From an uncultured Eubacteriales bacterium (GTDB lineage Bacteria > Bacillota > Clostridia > Oscillospirales > Butyricicoccaceae): a stretch of DNA of 7,995 nt. Below, in pieces: positions 1 through 5,909 of this stretch. The position numbers and the translations under genes are program-made. Location of the stretch: NCBI GenBank assembly GCA_934675045.1, contig CAKUPI010000073.1, forward strand, positions 1 to 7,995, in the 5' to 3' direction. Numbering within the stretch: position 1 is the stretch's first letter; every line of letters starts with the position of its first letter. The notes beneath the pieces were generated by a model. That model ran no database searches. It worked only from the letters and a program-made list of their open reading frames with translations, and was not told the origin of the DNA.

Positions 1-179
1 GCCATGCGCAGCGTATCACGGGAGGGCTTTTTGTCATCCGTCTGTTTGCCCGAGGGGGTTGTTCCGCTTTGGGAACCGCCGTTTTGGGAATCGGGAGTGC
101 CGGTATCCTTGCTGCCGCAACCGGTGAACACGGCGAGCAGCATCAGCAGGGACAGGAACAGGGCGAGCCGCTTTTTCAT
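1..179 (-). CDS. Peptide ABC transporter substrate-binding lipoprotein, N-terminal part
   Basis: Partial gene running off the left edge; 59 complete residues are visible. The N-terminus is a lipoprotein signal peptide: a basic MKKR start, a hydrophobic stretch over residues 5-18, then a lipobox ending FTGC with Cys21 as the expected lipidation site. After it comes a low-complexity linker rich in Gly, Ser, Thr, Asp and Gln (residues 22-53), typical of surface lipoproteins tethered to the Gram-positive membrane. The ATG at 179 is chosen because AAGGAGG (187-193) sits 7 nt upstream. The gene follows two DppB/DppC-like permease genes with a 72-bp gap, so it is inferred to be the extracellular solute-binding protein (family 5, DppA/OppA type) feeding them. 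The binding domain itself lies outside the window, so substrate class cannot be judged. The lipoprotein call is firm; the ligand family rests on context. Confidence 0.8.
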   Translation of the reverse strand, partial: MKKRLALFLSLLMLLAVFTGCGSKDTGTPDSQNGGSQSGTTPSGKQTDDKKPSRDTLRM

Positions 180-251
180 GTGTAGGCCTCCTTTGTGATG
201 GGATGGATACGTCTTGTTTATTGCCTGAGCCTTGGGCTTCGGCACGTCGCG

Positions 252-1154
252 TCAGCGCCGGAGCTTGGGGTCCAGCGCGTCGCGCAGGCCGTCGCCCACG
301 AGGTTAAAGGAAAGAATGGAAACGAGAATGGCAATGCCGGGCGCCATCATCAGGAAGGGAGCGCGGCGCATATTCTCACGCGATTCGGCCAGCATATAGC
401 CCCATTCCGGGTTGGGGGGCTGAATGCCGAGGCCGAGGAAGCTGAGGCCGGCGCCCGTCATGATCATGCCGGCGATGCTGGTGGCGGCGCTGAGGACCAG
501 CGGGCCGACGGCGTTGGGAAGCACGTGCTTGAAGATGATCTTCAGGCTGCTGGTGCCGCAGGCGCGGCCGGCCTCGATGTACTCCAGCTCGACAATGTTC
601 AAAATGACGGCGCGGACAAAGCGGGTACGGCCCGGTATGCTCGAAATGGTGATGGCGATGAGCATGTTGGTCAGGCCGGGGCCGAGAACGGCCACAAAGG
701 TCAGCGACAGCAGAAGCCCCGGAATACAGGCAAAGACGTCGCACAGGCGCATGATGAGGTTTTCAACCCAGCCGCCGAAGTAAGCGGCCAGCGCGCCGAA
801 CAGCATGCCGAAGAACAGCGAGACAAGGGTCGGAATAAAGCCCATCGTCAGCGAGACGCTTGCGCCGTGCAGCAGGCGGGCCAGCACGTCGCGCCCGAGG
901 TGGTCGGTGCCGAGAAGATGCTCGGAGTTGGGCGGGGTCAGCTTGCGGGGAATGTCGGCCTTGATGGCCACTTCATAGGGGACGATGGCGTCGGCGGAAA
1001 AAGCAATGATGAAAAGCAGAATTACGACGAACAGACCGACGAGGGCCGGCTTATTCTGTCGGAAAGCGAGCCAGAACTCACGCAGCTGGCTCTGTTTCTT
1101 GGGCAGCTTGCTGTTCAGCTGCGCGCGTGTGGCATTGGCGGTGCCGTTTGTCAT
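252..1154 (-). CDS. dppC: Peptide/nickel-type ABC transporter permease, DppC/OppC-like
   Basis: 300-residue integral membrane permease of the binding-protein-dependent transport family, expected to pair with the DppB-like subunit to form the membrane channel of an oligopeptide, dipeptide or nickel importer. A hydrophilic N-terminal tail (1-35) leads into the first membrane segment (about 37-59). The DppC signature GTDHLGRDVLAR is at residues 82-93. Further membrane segments lie around 100-126 and 145-172. The cytoplasmic EAA loop that contacts the ATPase is at about 189-214 (EYIEAGRACG, then KHVLPN). A conserved GLSFLGLGIQPP segment lies near the C-terminus, which ends with the family-typical DGLRDALDPKLRR. 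The ATG at 1154 is preferred over an upstream in-frame TTG at 1205, because AAGGAGG (1163-1169) is 8 nt before it and overlaps the dppB stop codon. Only 13 bp separate the two permease genes, suggesting translational coupling. The transported substrate is not determinable from sequence alone. Confidence 0.93.
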   Translation of the reverse strand: MTNGTANATRAQLNSKLPKKQSQLREFWLAFRQNKPALVGLFVVILLFIIAFSADAIVPYEVAIKADIPRKLTPPNSEHLLGTDHLGRDVLARLLHGASVSLTMGFIPTLVSLFFGMLFGALAAYFGGWVENLIMRLCDVFACIPGLLLSLTFVAVLGPGLTNMLIAITISSIPGRTRFVRAVILNIVELEYIEAGRACGTSSLKIIFKHVLPNAVGPLVLSAATSIAGMIMTGAGLSFLGLGIQPPNPEWGYMLAESRENMRRAPFLMMAPGIAILVSILSFNLVGDGLRDALDPKLRR

Positions 1155-1167
1155 GGCTCTTTCCTCC

Positions 1168-2100
1168 TTATTGTGAAAACTTGGCCCGGATACGCGGGTC
1201 GACAAAGGCGTACAGCAGGTCGATGATGAGCACGATGATCATGAAGATGGCCGCAAGGAAAATGGAGCAGCCCATGACGATGGGAATGTCGCGCTGCTGA
1301 ATGGCGGTGACGACCAGCTTGCCGATGCCCATGATGGAAAAGATGTTTTCGATGATGACGGTGCCGCCCAGCAGTGCGCTGAAGGTGAGGCCGGTGCCGT
1401 TGATGAGGGGCAGCACGGCGTTTTTAAAGGCGTGCTTCCAGATGACGATAGCCTCGGGCGCGCCCTTGGCCCGCGCCGTTTTGATGTACTCCTGGTTGAC
1501 CACCTCGAGCATGGTCACGCGGGTGAGCCGGATAAAGCCCGAGGAGCCGGGGACGGACAGCGTCGCCACAGGAAGGATAAAGTGTATCGGCGTTTCCGCG
1601 CCGTAGCTGGGCAGCCACCCGAGAACCAGGCTGAACAGATACAAAAGCATCAGGCCCAGCCAGAAAGAGGGAATGGCGGCCAGGAACATGGCGTAGACTG
1701 TGATGGAGGCGTCTACGATGGTCGAACGCTTGACGGCGGACAGAATGCCGAGCGGAACGCCCAGAATGACGACCGCGATGACGCTGAGCGAGGCCAGCGT
1801 GACGGTCTTGGGAACACGCTGCAAAATGTCGTTGACAACGGGTTGGCCGGTGCGGTAGGATTCGCCGAAATCGAAGCGGGTGATGATTTTTGTCAGATAA
1901 TCAAAAAAGCGGACGGCAAAGGGGCGGTTCAGCCCGAGGTCTGCGTTGAACTGGTCGACTGCCTCCTGCTTGGCCTCGACGCCCAAAATCAGGCGCCCCG
2001 GGTCGCCGGGAAGCAGCGCAAGGATGGTGAAGACGATCAGCACGACTCCGAACAGAGTCGGGATGAGCAGAAGCAGCCGTTTGATGATATACTTGTACAT
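1168..2100 (-). CDS. dppB: Peptide/nickel-type ABC transporter permease, DppB/OppB-like
   Basis: 310-residue inner-membrane permease, the first gene of the importer operon. Family marks include the N-terminal membrane segment (8-30) followed by LPGDP (30-34), the periplasmic-side region with DLGLNRP and DFGES (54-81), the conserved RVPKTVTLA entry to the transmembrane core (95-103), and the EAA loop at about 204-233 (EYIKTARAKG, then KHAFKNAVLPLI). The C-terminus ends in the common YAFVDPRIR pattern. Length matches DppB/OppB proteins. The ATG at 2100 is preceded at close range by GGGAGGGAG; an in-frame GTG at 2136 would add 12 residues but has no good ribosome binding site. A sigma-A-type promoter lies about 65 bp upstream. 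With the following dppC-like and lipoprotein genes it forms the membrane part of an importer; the ATPase genes are presumably further left. Peptide uptake is the most likely role, with nickel or other solutes possible. Confidence 0.93.
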   Translation of the reverse strand: MYKYIIKRLLLLIPTLFGVVLIVFTILALLPGDPGRLILGVEAKQEAVDQFNADLGLNRPFAVRFFDYLTKIITRFDFGESYRTGQPVVNDILQRVPKTVTLASLSVIAVVILGVPLGILSAVKRSTIVDASITVYAMFLAAIPSFWLGLMLLYLFSLVLGWLPSYGAETPIHFILPVATLSVPGSSGFIRLTRVTMLEVVNQEYIKTARAKGAPEAIVIWKHAFKNAVLPLINGTGLTFSALLGGTVIIENIFSIMGIGKLVVTAIQQRDIPIVMGCSIFLAAIFMIIVLIIDLLYAFVDPRIRAKFSQ

Positions 2101-2165
2101 AACTCCCTCCCCGTATACAGATAAGTGTTCGGTCACTGCCGCTGGTGGAAATAACTGATACGCCT

Positions 2166-2194
2166 ATTCTATGAGAGAAAGCTTTCGTTATCAA
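2166..2194 (-). promoter_or_regulatory. Sigma-A-type promoter of the dppBC operon
   Basis: On the minus strand, TTGATA (2189-2194) and TAGAAT (2166-2171) are separated by exactly 17 bp. Each box matches consensus at five of six positions. Predicted transcription start is near 2159, giving a leader of about 59 nt before the dppB ATG. The region is markedly AT-rich compared with the genes on either side. Confidence 0.75.
2177..2186. promoter_or_regulatory. Perfect 10-bp palindrome inside the dppBC promoter spacer
   Basis: GAAAGCTTTC is a perfect palindrome lying wholly between the -35 and -10 boxes of the dppBC promoter. A protein bound there would block RNA polymerase, so it is a candidate operator. 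It is short enough to be chance, and it differs from the TTTTGnnCAAAA repeats further right. Confidence 0.3.
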
Positions 2195-2205
2195 CCACAA
2201 AAGTA

Positions 2206-2233
2206 TTGACTTTTTGCACAAAATGACTATGAT
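2206..2233 (+). promoter_or_regulatory. Sigma-A-type promoter of the tetR gene
   Basis: TTGACT (2206-2211) and TATGAT (2228-2233) are spaced by 16 bp, each box matching consensus at five of six positions. Predicted start is near 2240, leaving a leader of about 100 nt before the GTG start of the regulator. The first TTTTGnnCAAAA palindrome fills most of the spacer, which suggests repression, possibly by the regulator itself. Confidence 0.7.
2212..2223. promoter_or_regulatory. Operator-like palindrome, site 1 (TTTTGCACAAAA)
   Basis: TTTTG and CAAAA arms of five bases surround a 2-bp centre. The site lies in the spacer of the tetR promoter and about 18 bp upstream of the dppBC -35 box. Together with site 2 it forms a longer inverted repeat: 2210-2223 against 2256-2269 matches at 13 of 14 positions. 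Candidate binding site for the adjacent TetR-family protein; the assignment is inference. Confidence 0.55.
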
Positions 2234-2255
2234 AGAAAGAAACAGATTGTGTGCT

Positions 2256-2267
2256 TTTTGTGCAATA
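2256..2267. promoter_or_regulatory. Operator-like palindrome, site 2 (TTTTGTGCAATA)
   Basis: Second copy of the TTTTGnnCAAAA pattern with one arm mismatch, in inverted orientation relative to site 1. The site starts are 44 bp apart, close to four helical turns. It lies just downstream of the predicted tetR transcription start, a usual roadblock position for autorepression. Same caveat on the bound protein as site 1. Confidence 0.5.
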
Positions 2268-2338
2268 AGACAAGAAATGCCGCAATTGAGCAGCGGGGAA
2301 TCTGCCCAATTCGATGAGGGGGAAAGAGAGGACTTGAT

Positions 2339-2971
2339 GTGAGGGAACAGCGCTATGTAGCGGTTTTTCATGCAATGTGTGATATTCTGGAAGCCGGTGG
2401 GGTAGACAGTCTGACCGTCGCCAATATTGCCAGAGCGTCGGACCTGCACCCCAACACCATCAACTACTATTTCAACGGCAAAACCGATATGCTCATGCGC
2501 TTTCACACCTATCTGTACGACAACGAGCGGCGCGGCCTGCCCGCCGTCTACTGCTCGGTGCCGCAGTGCCGGGCCGAGGCGGTGTGCGCGCTGCTGCAGC
2601 TGGTCGACTTTGAGCTGTTTCTCGCCGGCCAGCAGAACCGGGCCTTTCAAAAGATCATTACCTACCTGCAGGGGCAGGTGGACGTCGAGCCGCAGGTCAG
2701 GCACTATCTGTCCAAAAAGCAGGAGGAGCACTGCGCGTTTCTGCGCGCCGCCCTGCAGCGTTACTGCGCGGCGGGGATTGTGCGCGCCGACACGCTGGAG
2801 GACGGTCTGGGCGCGCTGACGGTGCTTCGCTCGGGGTACGCGCTGGTGTCGCAGTACCGTGATACGTCGCAGGTGACGCGCTACATGACGGGCGCGCGCG
2901 AGCACATCGTCCGGATGATGCTGGCGGACGGGCTGGAAAAGCCGCTGGAAAAGGCTTTGCCGCCGCAATGA
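2339..2971 (+). CDS. TetR/AcrR-family transcriptional regulator
   Basis: 210-residue protein with a typical TetR N-terminal DNA-binding domain. Helix 1 is about residues 4-20, and the helix-turn-helix spans about 25-48, with LTVANIARAS, then LHPNTINYYFNGK and TDML, the most conserved stretch of the family. The rest is a helical ligand-binding and dimerisation region with no recognisable specificity; it contains several Cys and aromatic residues. The start is a GTG: there is an in-frame stop at 2315-2317 and no other start codon between, and GAGAGGA (2326-2332) lies 6 nt before it. The gene diverges from the dppBC-lipoprotein importer operon and has its own promoter with two palindromic sites, so autoregulation and control of the importer are likely but unproven. 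It converges with xth, with 54 bp between the stop codons. The effector is unknown. Confidence 0.9.
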   Translation: MREQRYVAVFHAMCDILEAGGVDSLTVANIARASDLHPNTINYYFNGKTDMLMRFHTYLYDNERRGLPAVYCSVPQCRAEAVCALLQLVDFELFLAGQQNRAFQKIITYLQGQVDVEPQVRHYLSKKQEEHCAFLRAALQRYCAAGIVRADTLEDGLGALTVLRSGYALVSQYRDTSQVTRYMTGAREHIVRMMLADGLEKPLEKALPPQ

Positions 2972-3007
2972 AAAAAAGGCCGCGGCCCTTTTGAAAGGGC
3001 TGCGGCC
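2971..3007 (-). terminator. Rho-independent terminator of the nadE-xth operon
   Basis: On the minus strand an uninterrupted GC-rich stem of about 13 bp (2978-3007, one G-U type pair, tiny loop around 2991-2994) is followed directly by seven T (2977-2971). It begins 18 nt after the xth stop codon. On the plus strand the same hairpin lacks an adjacent U-run, so it is a weaker terminator for tetR, though it could act in both directions. The A-tract starts with the last base of the tetR stop codon. Confidence 0.9.
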
Positions 3008-3025
3008 GGTGCGTTTGGACCGTTT

Positions 3026-3781
3026 TTACAGTGCAAGCTCAAGCAGGACAGGGCAGTGATCGCTGCCGTACACATCGTTTAAAATGGCGGCCGAGCGGAT
3101 GTGCCCGCGCAGCCGGTCAGAGACGAGAAAATAATCGATGCGCCACCCGGCGTTGTTTTTGCGGGCGTTGTAGCGGTAGCTCCACCACGAATAGGCGCCC
3201 GTGGCGTCGGGGTAGAGATAGCGGAAGGAGTCGGTAAAGCCGGCGGACAAAAGCTCGGTCATTTTGGCGCGCTCCTCGTCGGAAAAACCGGCGCTGCCCC
3301 GGTTGGTCTTGGGGTTTTTCAGGTCGATTTCCGCATGGGCGACGTTGAGGTCGCCGCACACGACGACCGGCTTTTTTTCGTCGAGGGCGGTCAGCCAGGC
3401 GCGGAAGGCGTCCTCCCACTCCATGCGGTAGGGCAGGCGCTTCAGCCCCTCCTGCGCGTTGGGGCTGTACGCGGTGACCAGATAAAAATCCCGGTATTCG
3501 GCGGTGATGACGCGGCCTTCGCCGGTGTGGAGCGGGGAGTCCATTTCAAAGACGACCGACAGCGGCTCCTGCCGCGTAAAAAGGGCTGTGCCCGAATAGC
3601 CCTTGCGCTCGGCCGGGTTCCAGTACTGCCGGTAGCCGGGCGTCTGCACGTCGGCCTGACCGGGCTGCATTTTGGTCTCCTGCAGGCAGAGGCAGTCGGG
3701 GGCGGCGCTTTGCAGAAACTCGTAAAAGCCCTTTTGGATGCAGGCGCGCAGGCCGTTGACGTTCCAGGAAATCAGTTTCAT
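3026..3781 (-). CDS. xth: Exodeoxyribonuclease III / AP endonuclease (EEP family)
   Basis: 251-residue cytoplasmic DNA repair nuclease of the ExoIII/ExoA type, which cleaves at abasic sites and removes 3' blocking groups in base excision repair. All family motifs are present: WNVNGLRA with Asn7, LQETK with metal-binding Glu35, YSGTALF (62-68), TAYSPNA with Tyr105, GDLNVAH with Asp144 and Asn146, GWRIDYFL with Asp216, and GSDHCPV with Asp241 and His242. Length fits the family, and no catalytic residue is missing. The ATG at 3781 directly opens the conserved MKLISWNVNG sequence, and GAGGGGG lies just upstream. It follows nadE by 12 bp on the same strand, with its ribosome binding site next to the nadE stop codon, so the two are cotranscribed and probably translationally coupled. 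A strong terminator follows. Pairing with nadE is likely an operon of convenience; no functional link is shown by the sequence. Confidence 0.97.
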   Translation of the reverse strand: MKLISWNVNGLRACIQKGFYEFLQSAAPDCLCLQETKMQPGQADVQTPGYRQYWNPAERKGYSGTALFTRQEPLSVVFEMDSPLHTGEGRVITAEYRDFYLVTAYSPNAQEGLKRLPYRMEWEDAFRAWLTALDEKKPVVVCGDLNVAHAEIDLKNPKTNRGSAGFSDEERAKMTELLSAGFTDSFRYLYPDATGAYSWWSYRYNARKNNAGWRIDYFLVSDRLRGHIRSAAILNDVYGSDHCPVLLELAL

Positions 3782-3793
3782 GGCCGCACCCCC

Positions 3794-5698
3794 TCAGCGC
3801 AGGGCGTCCAGCTCTTTTTGCCACAGGCCGGCGCAGGCGTCGCTGGGCATCATCCAGCCGCCGCGCGGCGAGAAGCAGACCGAGCCGACCTTGGGTCCGT
3901 CGGGCAGGCAGGAGCGCTTGAACTGCTGGGCAAAAAAGCGGCGGTAGAAATTGCGCAGCCAGTGCAGCAGCGTCTCGCGGGAATAGCCTTCGCCAAAGGC
4001 GGTCTGCGCCAGATAAAAGACCTTGGCCGGCGAAAAGCCCCAGCGGACAATATAATACAGGAAAAAGTCGTGAAGCTCGTAAGGCCCGACCAGATCCTCG
4101 GTTTTCTGCGCGATATCGCCGCCGTCGGCCGGCAGCAGCTCGGGGCTGACCGGCGTGTCGAGAATGTCGAGCAGCACGCGGCGCAGATCGGCATCGCAGT
4201 CTTCGGCGACGGTGGCGACAATGTGCCGTATCAGCGTTTTGGGCACGCCGGCGTTGACGCCGTACATGGACATGTGGTCGCCGTTATAGGTGGCCCAGCC
4301 GAGCGCCAGCTCGGACAAATCGCCGGTGCCTACCACCATGCCGCCCGTCTGGTTGGCGGCGTCCATCAGCACGAGCGTCCGCTGCCGCGCCTGCGCGTTT
4401 TCGTAGGTGACGCTGTGGTCGCCCTCGTCGTGGCCGATGTCTTTGAAGTGCTGGCGCACCGAGGCCGAAATGTCGATGCAGCGCAGGGTGACGCCCAGCA
4501 GACGGCACAGCTCTTCGGCGTTGCTTTTGGTGCGCGCCGTCGTGCCGAAGCAGGGCATGGTGATGGCGACGACGTCGCGCCGCGGCTGGCCGAGGGCGTC
4601 GATGGCCCCGGCGGCGACGAGCAGCGCAAGGCAGGAGTCAAGCCCGCCCGAAATGCCGATGACGGCCGTTTTGGCCCGCGAATGGGCGAGCCGCTTTTTC
4701 AGGCTCTGCACCTGAAGGATCAGGATTTCGCGGCAGCGCGCGGCGCGCTGCGCGCCGTCGGCGGGAATAAAGGGGTGCGCAGAGAGCGGGCGGGTCAGGC
4801 GCTGCTCGCGCAGCCCGATTTCAAAGGGGAGGGCAAGATGCCGCCCTTCCGGCGCGCCGGCGCCCAGACGGCGGCGCTCGGACAGCAGCTTCTGCACGTC
4901 GATTTCGGCCACGGCCGGCGCGTCAGAGAAGGGCCGGGTTTCGGCCAGAACGGCGCCGTTTTCGGCGATGAGCCGGCGGCCGGAAAAGACGAAGTCGGTC
5001 GTGCTTTCGCCCGGACCGGCGTTGGCGCAGACATAGCCGCACACCAGTCTGGACGACTGGGCGGTGATGAGCTGGCGGTAAAAACCGGCGTTGCCGACGG
5101 CTTCGCTGAAGGCCGTACAGGCGGCAATGACCGAGGCTCCGGCCGCCGCGTGCCGCACAGAGGGCGGGCAGGCGCAGGCTGCGTCCTCGCCGATTTCCAC
5201 CGCGAGCTTCAGCTCGGGCAGGTCGCGGCAGCAAAAGAGCAGGTCGGTTCCGAAGGGGAGGCTGACGCCCCCTATCTCAATCTCGGACAGCCCGGCGGGG
5301 GCGGGGGAGAAATGCCGCCACCCGGCCGTTTCGCCGCAGCGCGAAACGTGGCTTTTCGGCACAACGCCCAAAATCCGCCCCCCGCACAGCACGGCGGCGC
5401 AGTCGTAAAGCGCACCGCCGCGGCGCAGAGGGAGACCGACGACGGCGGCCAGCGGAAAGCCGCGGGTGGCGGAGGCGATGCGCAGCAGGCTCTCCTCGGC
5501 GGCGCGCAGCAGCGGCTCCTGCCAGAAGAGGTCGCCGCAGGTGCAGCCGGTAATGCACAGCTCGGGCATGACGAGCACGGAAACCCCCTGCTCGCCGGCG
5601 CTTTTCATGGCGCTGAGAATGGAAGCGGTGTTGAAATCGCAGTCGGCCACGCGCAGCTCGGGCGTGCAGGCGGCCATGCGGACAAATCCGTATTTCAT
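3794..5698 (-). CDS. nadE: NAD+ synthetase, glutamine-dependent type, with degenerate amidase site
   Basis: 634-residue two-domain enzyme. The C-terminal domain converts nicotinate adenine dinucleotide to NAD+ with ATP and ammonia. It is intact: P-loop SGGLDS (350-355), PCFGTTARTKSNA (382-394), TYENAQAR (431-438), and VGTGDLSELALGWATYNGD (456-474) followed by HMSMYGVN. The N-terminal nitrilase-like domain (about 1-270) normally supplies ammonia from glutamine with a Glu-Lys-Cys triad. Glu46 (MPELCITG) and Lys115 (VPKSH) are present, but the usual EICEDLW reads EIGEDAA, giving Gly170 instead of the nucleophilic Cys. Other usual residues also differ: GY to GC52, EFYE to ETAG, and NCSAS to AACTAF. 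Length is normal and the frame is open. The enzyme may therefore depend on free ammonia or on another glutaminase. The ATG at 5698 is preferred to an in-frame TTG at 5728, with GGAAAGGG about 10 nt upstream. First gene of an operon with xth. Confidence 0.93.
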   Translation of the reverse strand: MKYGFVRMAACTPELRVADCDFNTASILSAMKSAGEQGVSVLVMPELCITGCTCGDLFWQEPLLRAAEESLLRIASATRGFPLAAVVGLPLRRGGALYDCAAVLCGGRILGVVPKSHVSRCGETAGWRHFSPAPAGLSEIEIGGVSLPFGTDLLFCCRDLPELKLAVEIGEDAACACPPSVRHAAAGASVIAACTAFSEAVGNAGFYRQLITAQSSRLVCGYVCANAGPGESTTDFVFSGRRLIAENGAVLAETRPFSDAPAVAEIDVQKLLSERRRLGAGAPEGRHLALPFEIGLREQRLTRPLSAHPFIPADGAQRAARCREILILQVQSLKKRLAHSRAKTAVIGISGGLDSCLALLVAAGAIDALGQPRRDVVAITMPCFGTTARTKSNAEELCRLLGVTLRCIDISASVRQHFKDIGHDEGDHSVTYENAQARQRTLVLMDAANQTGGMVVGTGDLSELALGWATYNGDHMSMYGVNAGVPKTLIRHIVATVAEDCDADLRRVLLDILDTPVSPELLPADGGDIAQKTEDLVGPYELHDFFLYYIVRWGFSPAKVFYLAQTAFGEGYSRETLLHWLRNFYRRFFAQQFKRSCLPDGPKVGSVCFSPRGGWMMPSDACAGLWQKELDALR

Positions 5699-5781
5699 CA
5701 GAAAAAACCCTTTCCGTGTGAGATTCAAAGCGGACGGGCCGCCCCAAAGAGGCTGCCGGCCGGGCCGTAAAAACTGTTTTT

Positions 5782-5810
5782 ATTATACGCTTGCACGTTT
5801 TTTTTGGCAA
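5782..5810 (-). promoter_or_regulatory. Sigma-A-type promoter of nadE-xth
   Basis: On the minus strand, TTGCCA (5805-5810) and a perfect TATAAT (5782-5787) are 17 bp apart, with an A-tract in the upstream part of the spacer. Predicted start is near 5775, giving a leader of about 77 nt before the nadE ATG. The -35 box overlaps that of the opposite promoter. Confidence 0.85.
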
Positions 5811-5833
5811 TCCCAAAAGAACTGTGATATAAT
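5804..5833 (+). promoter_or_regulatory. Extended -10 promoter of the radical SAM / dipeptidase operon
   Basis: TTGGCA (5804-5809) and a perfect TATAAT (5828-5833) are 18 bp apart. TGA directly before the -10 box provides an extended -10 element (TGn), which can compensate for the longer spacer. Predicted start is near 5840, about 70 nt before the radical SAM gene. Confidence 0.85.
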
Positions 5834-5843
5834 ATCCCCAACG

Positions 5844-5865
5844 GCCGGCGGTTTCTGCCGCCGGC
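5844..5865 (+). promoter_or_regulatory. GC-only hairpin at the 5' end of the radical SAM mRNA
   Basis: GCCGGCGG (5844-5851) and its exact complement CCGCCGGC (5858-5865) enclose a 6-nt loop, TTTCTG. It would form within a few nucleotides of the predicted transcription start. No U-run follows, so it is not a terminator. A 5' stabilising hairpin or a protein-binding element are possible roles. Confidence 0.55.
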
Positions 5866-5909
5866 GGAAAACGGGCGCGGCGCAGGCCGCGGGAGAGGTT
5901 GGCGCTGCG

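Noticed and set aside
180..251. Possible terminator or small gene between dppC and the lipoprotein gene
   Set aside because: No convincing stem with a U-run and no open frame with a ribosome binding site other than that of the lipoprotein gene; it looks like a plain intra-operon spacer.
195..1226. A 343-codon plus-strand frame opposite dppC
   Set aside because: Hydrophilic, biased composition; the minus-strand permease with its EAA loop and ribosome binding site explains the region.
2210..2269. The long inverted repeat read as an RNA hairpin or attenuator
   Set aside because: The left arm lies upstream of the predicted tetR start site, so it would not be in that transcript, and it is also upstream of the dppBC start. 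A DNA-binding role fits better.
1901..2968. A 355-codon minus-strand frame opposite tetR
   Set aside because: It spans the promoter interval, overlaps dppB in another frame and has no recognisable domain, while tetR on the other strand is clear.
3101..5770. An 889-codon open frame on the plus strand, antisense to nadE and xth
   Set aside because: Its product is low-complexity, rich in Gly, Ala, Arg and Gln with no domain, and it lies opposite two genes with complete family motifs. Long antisense frames are expected in GC-rich coding DNA.
5699..5781. Possible riboswitch in the nadE leader
   Set aside because: Only weak, interrupted GC-rich pairing is visible and no known riboswitch consensus is recognised.
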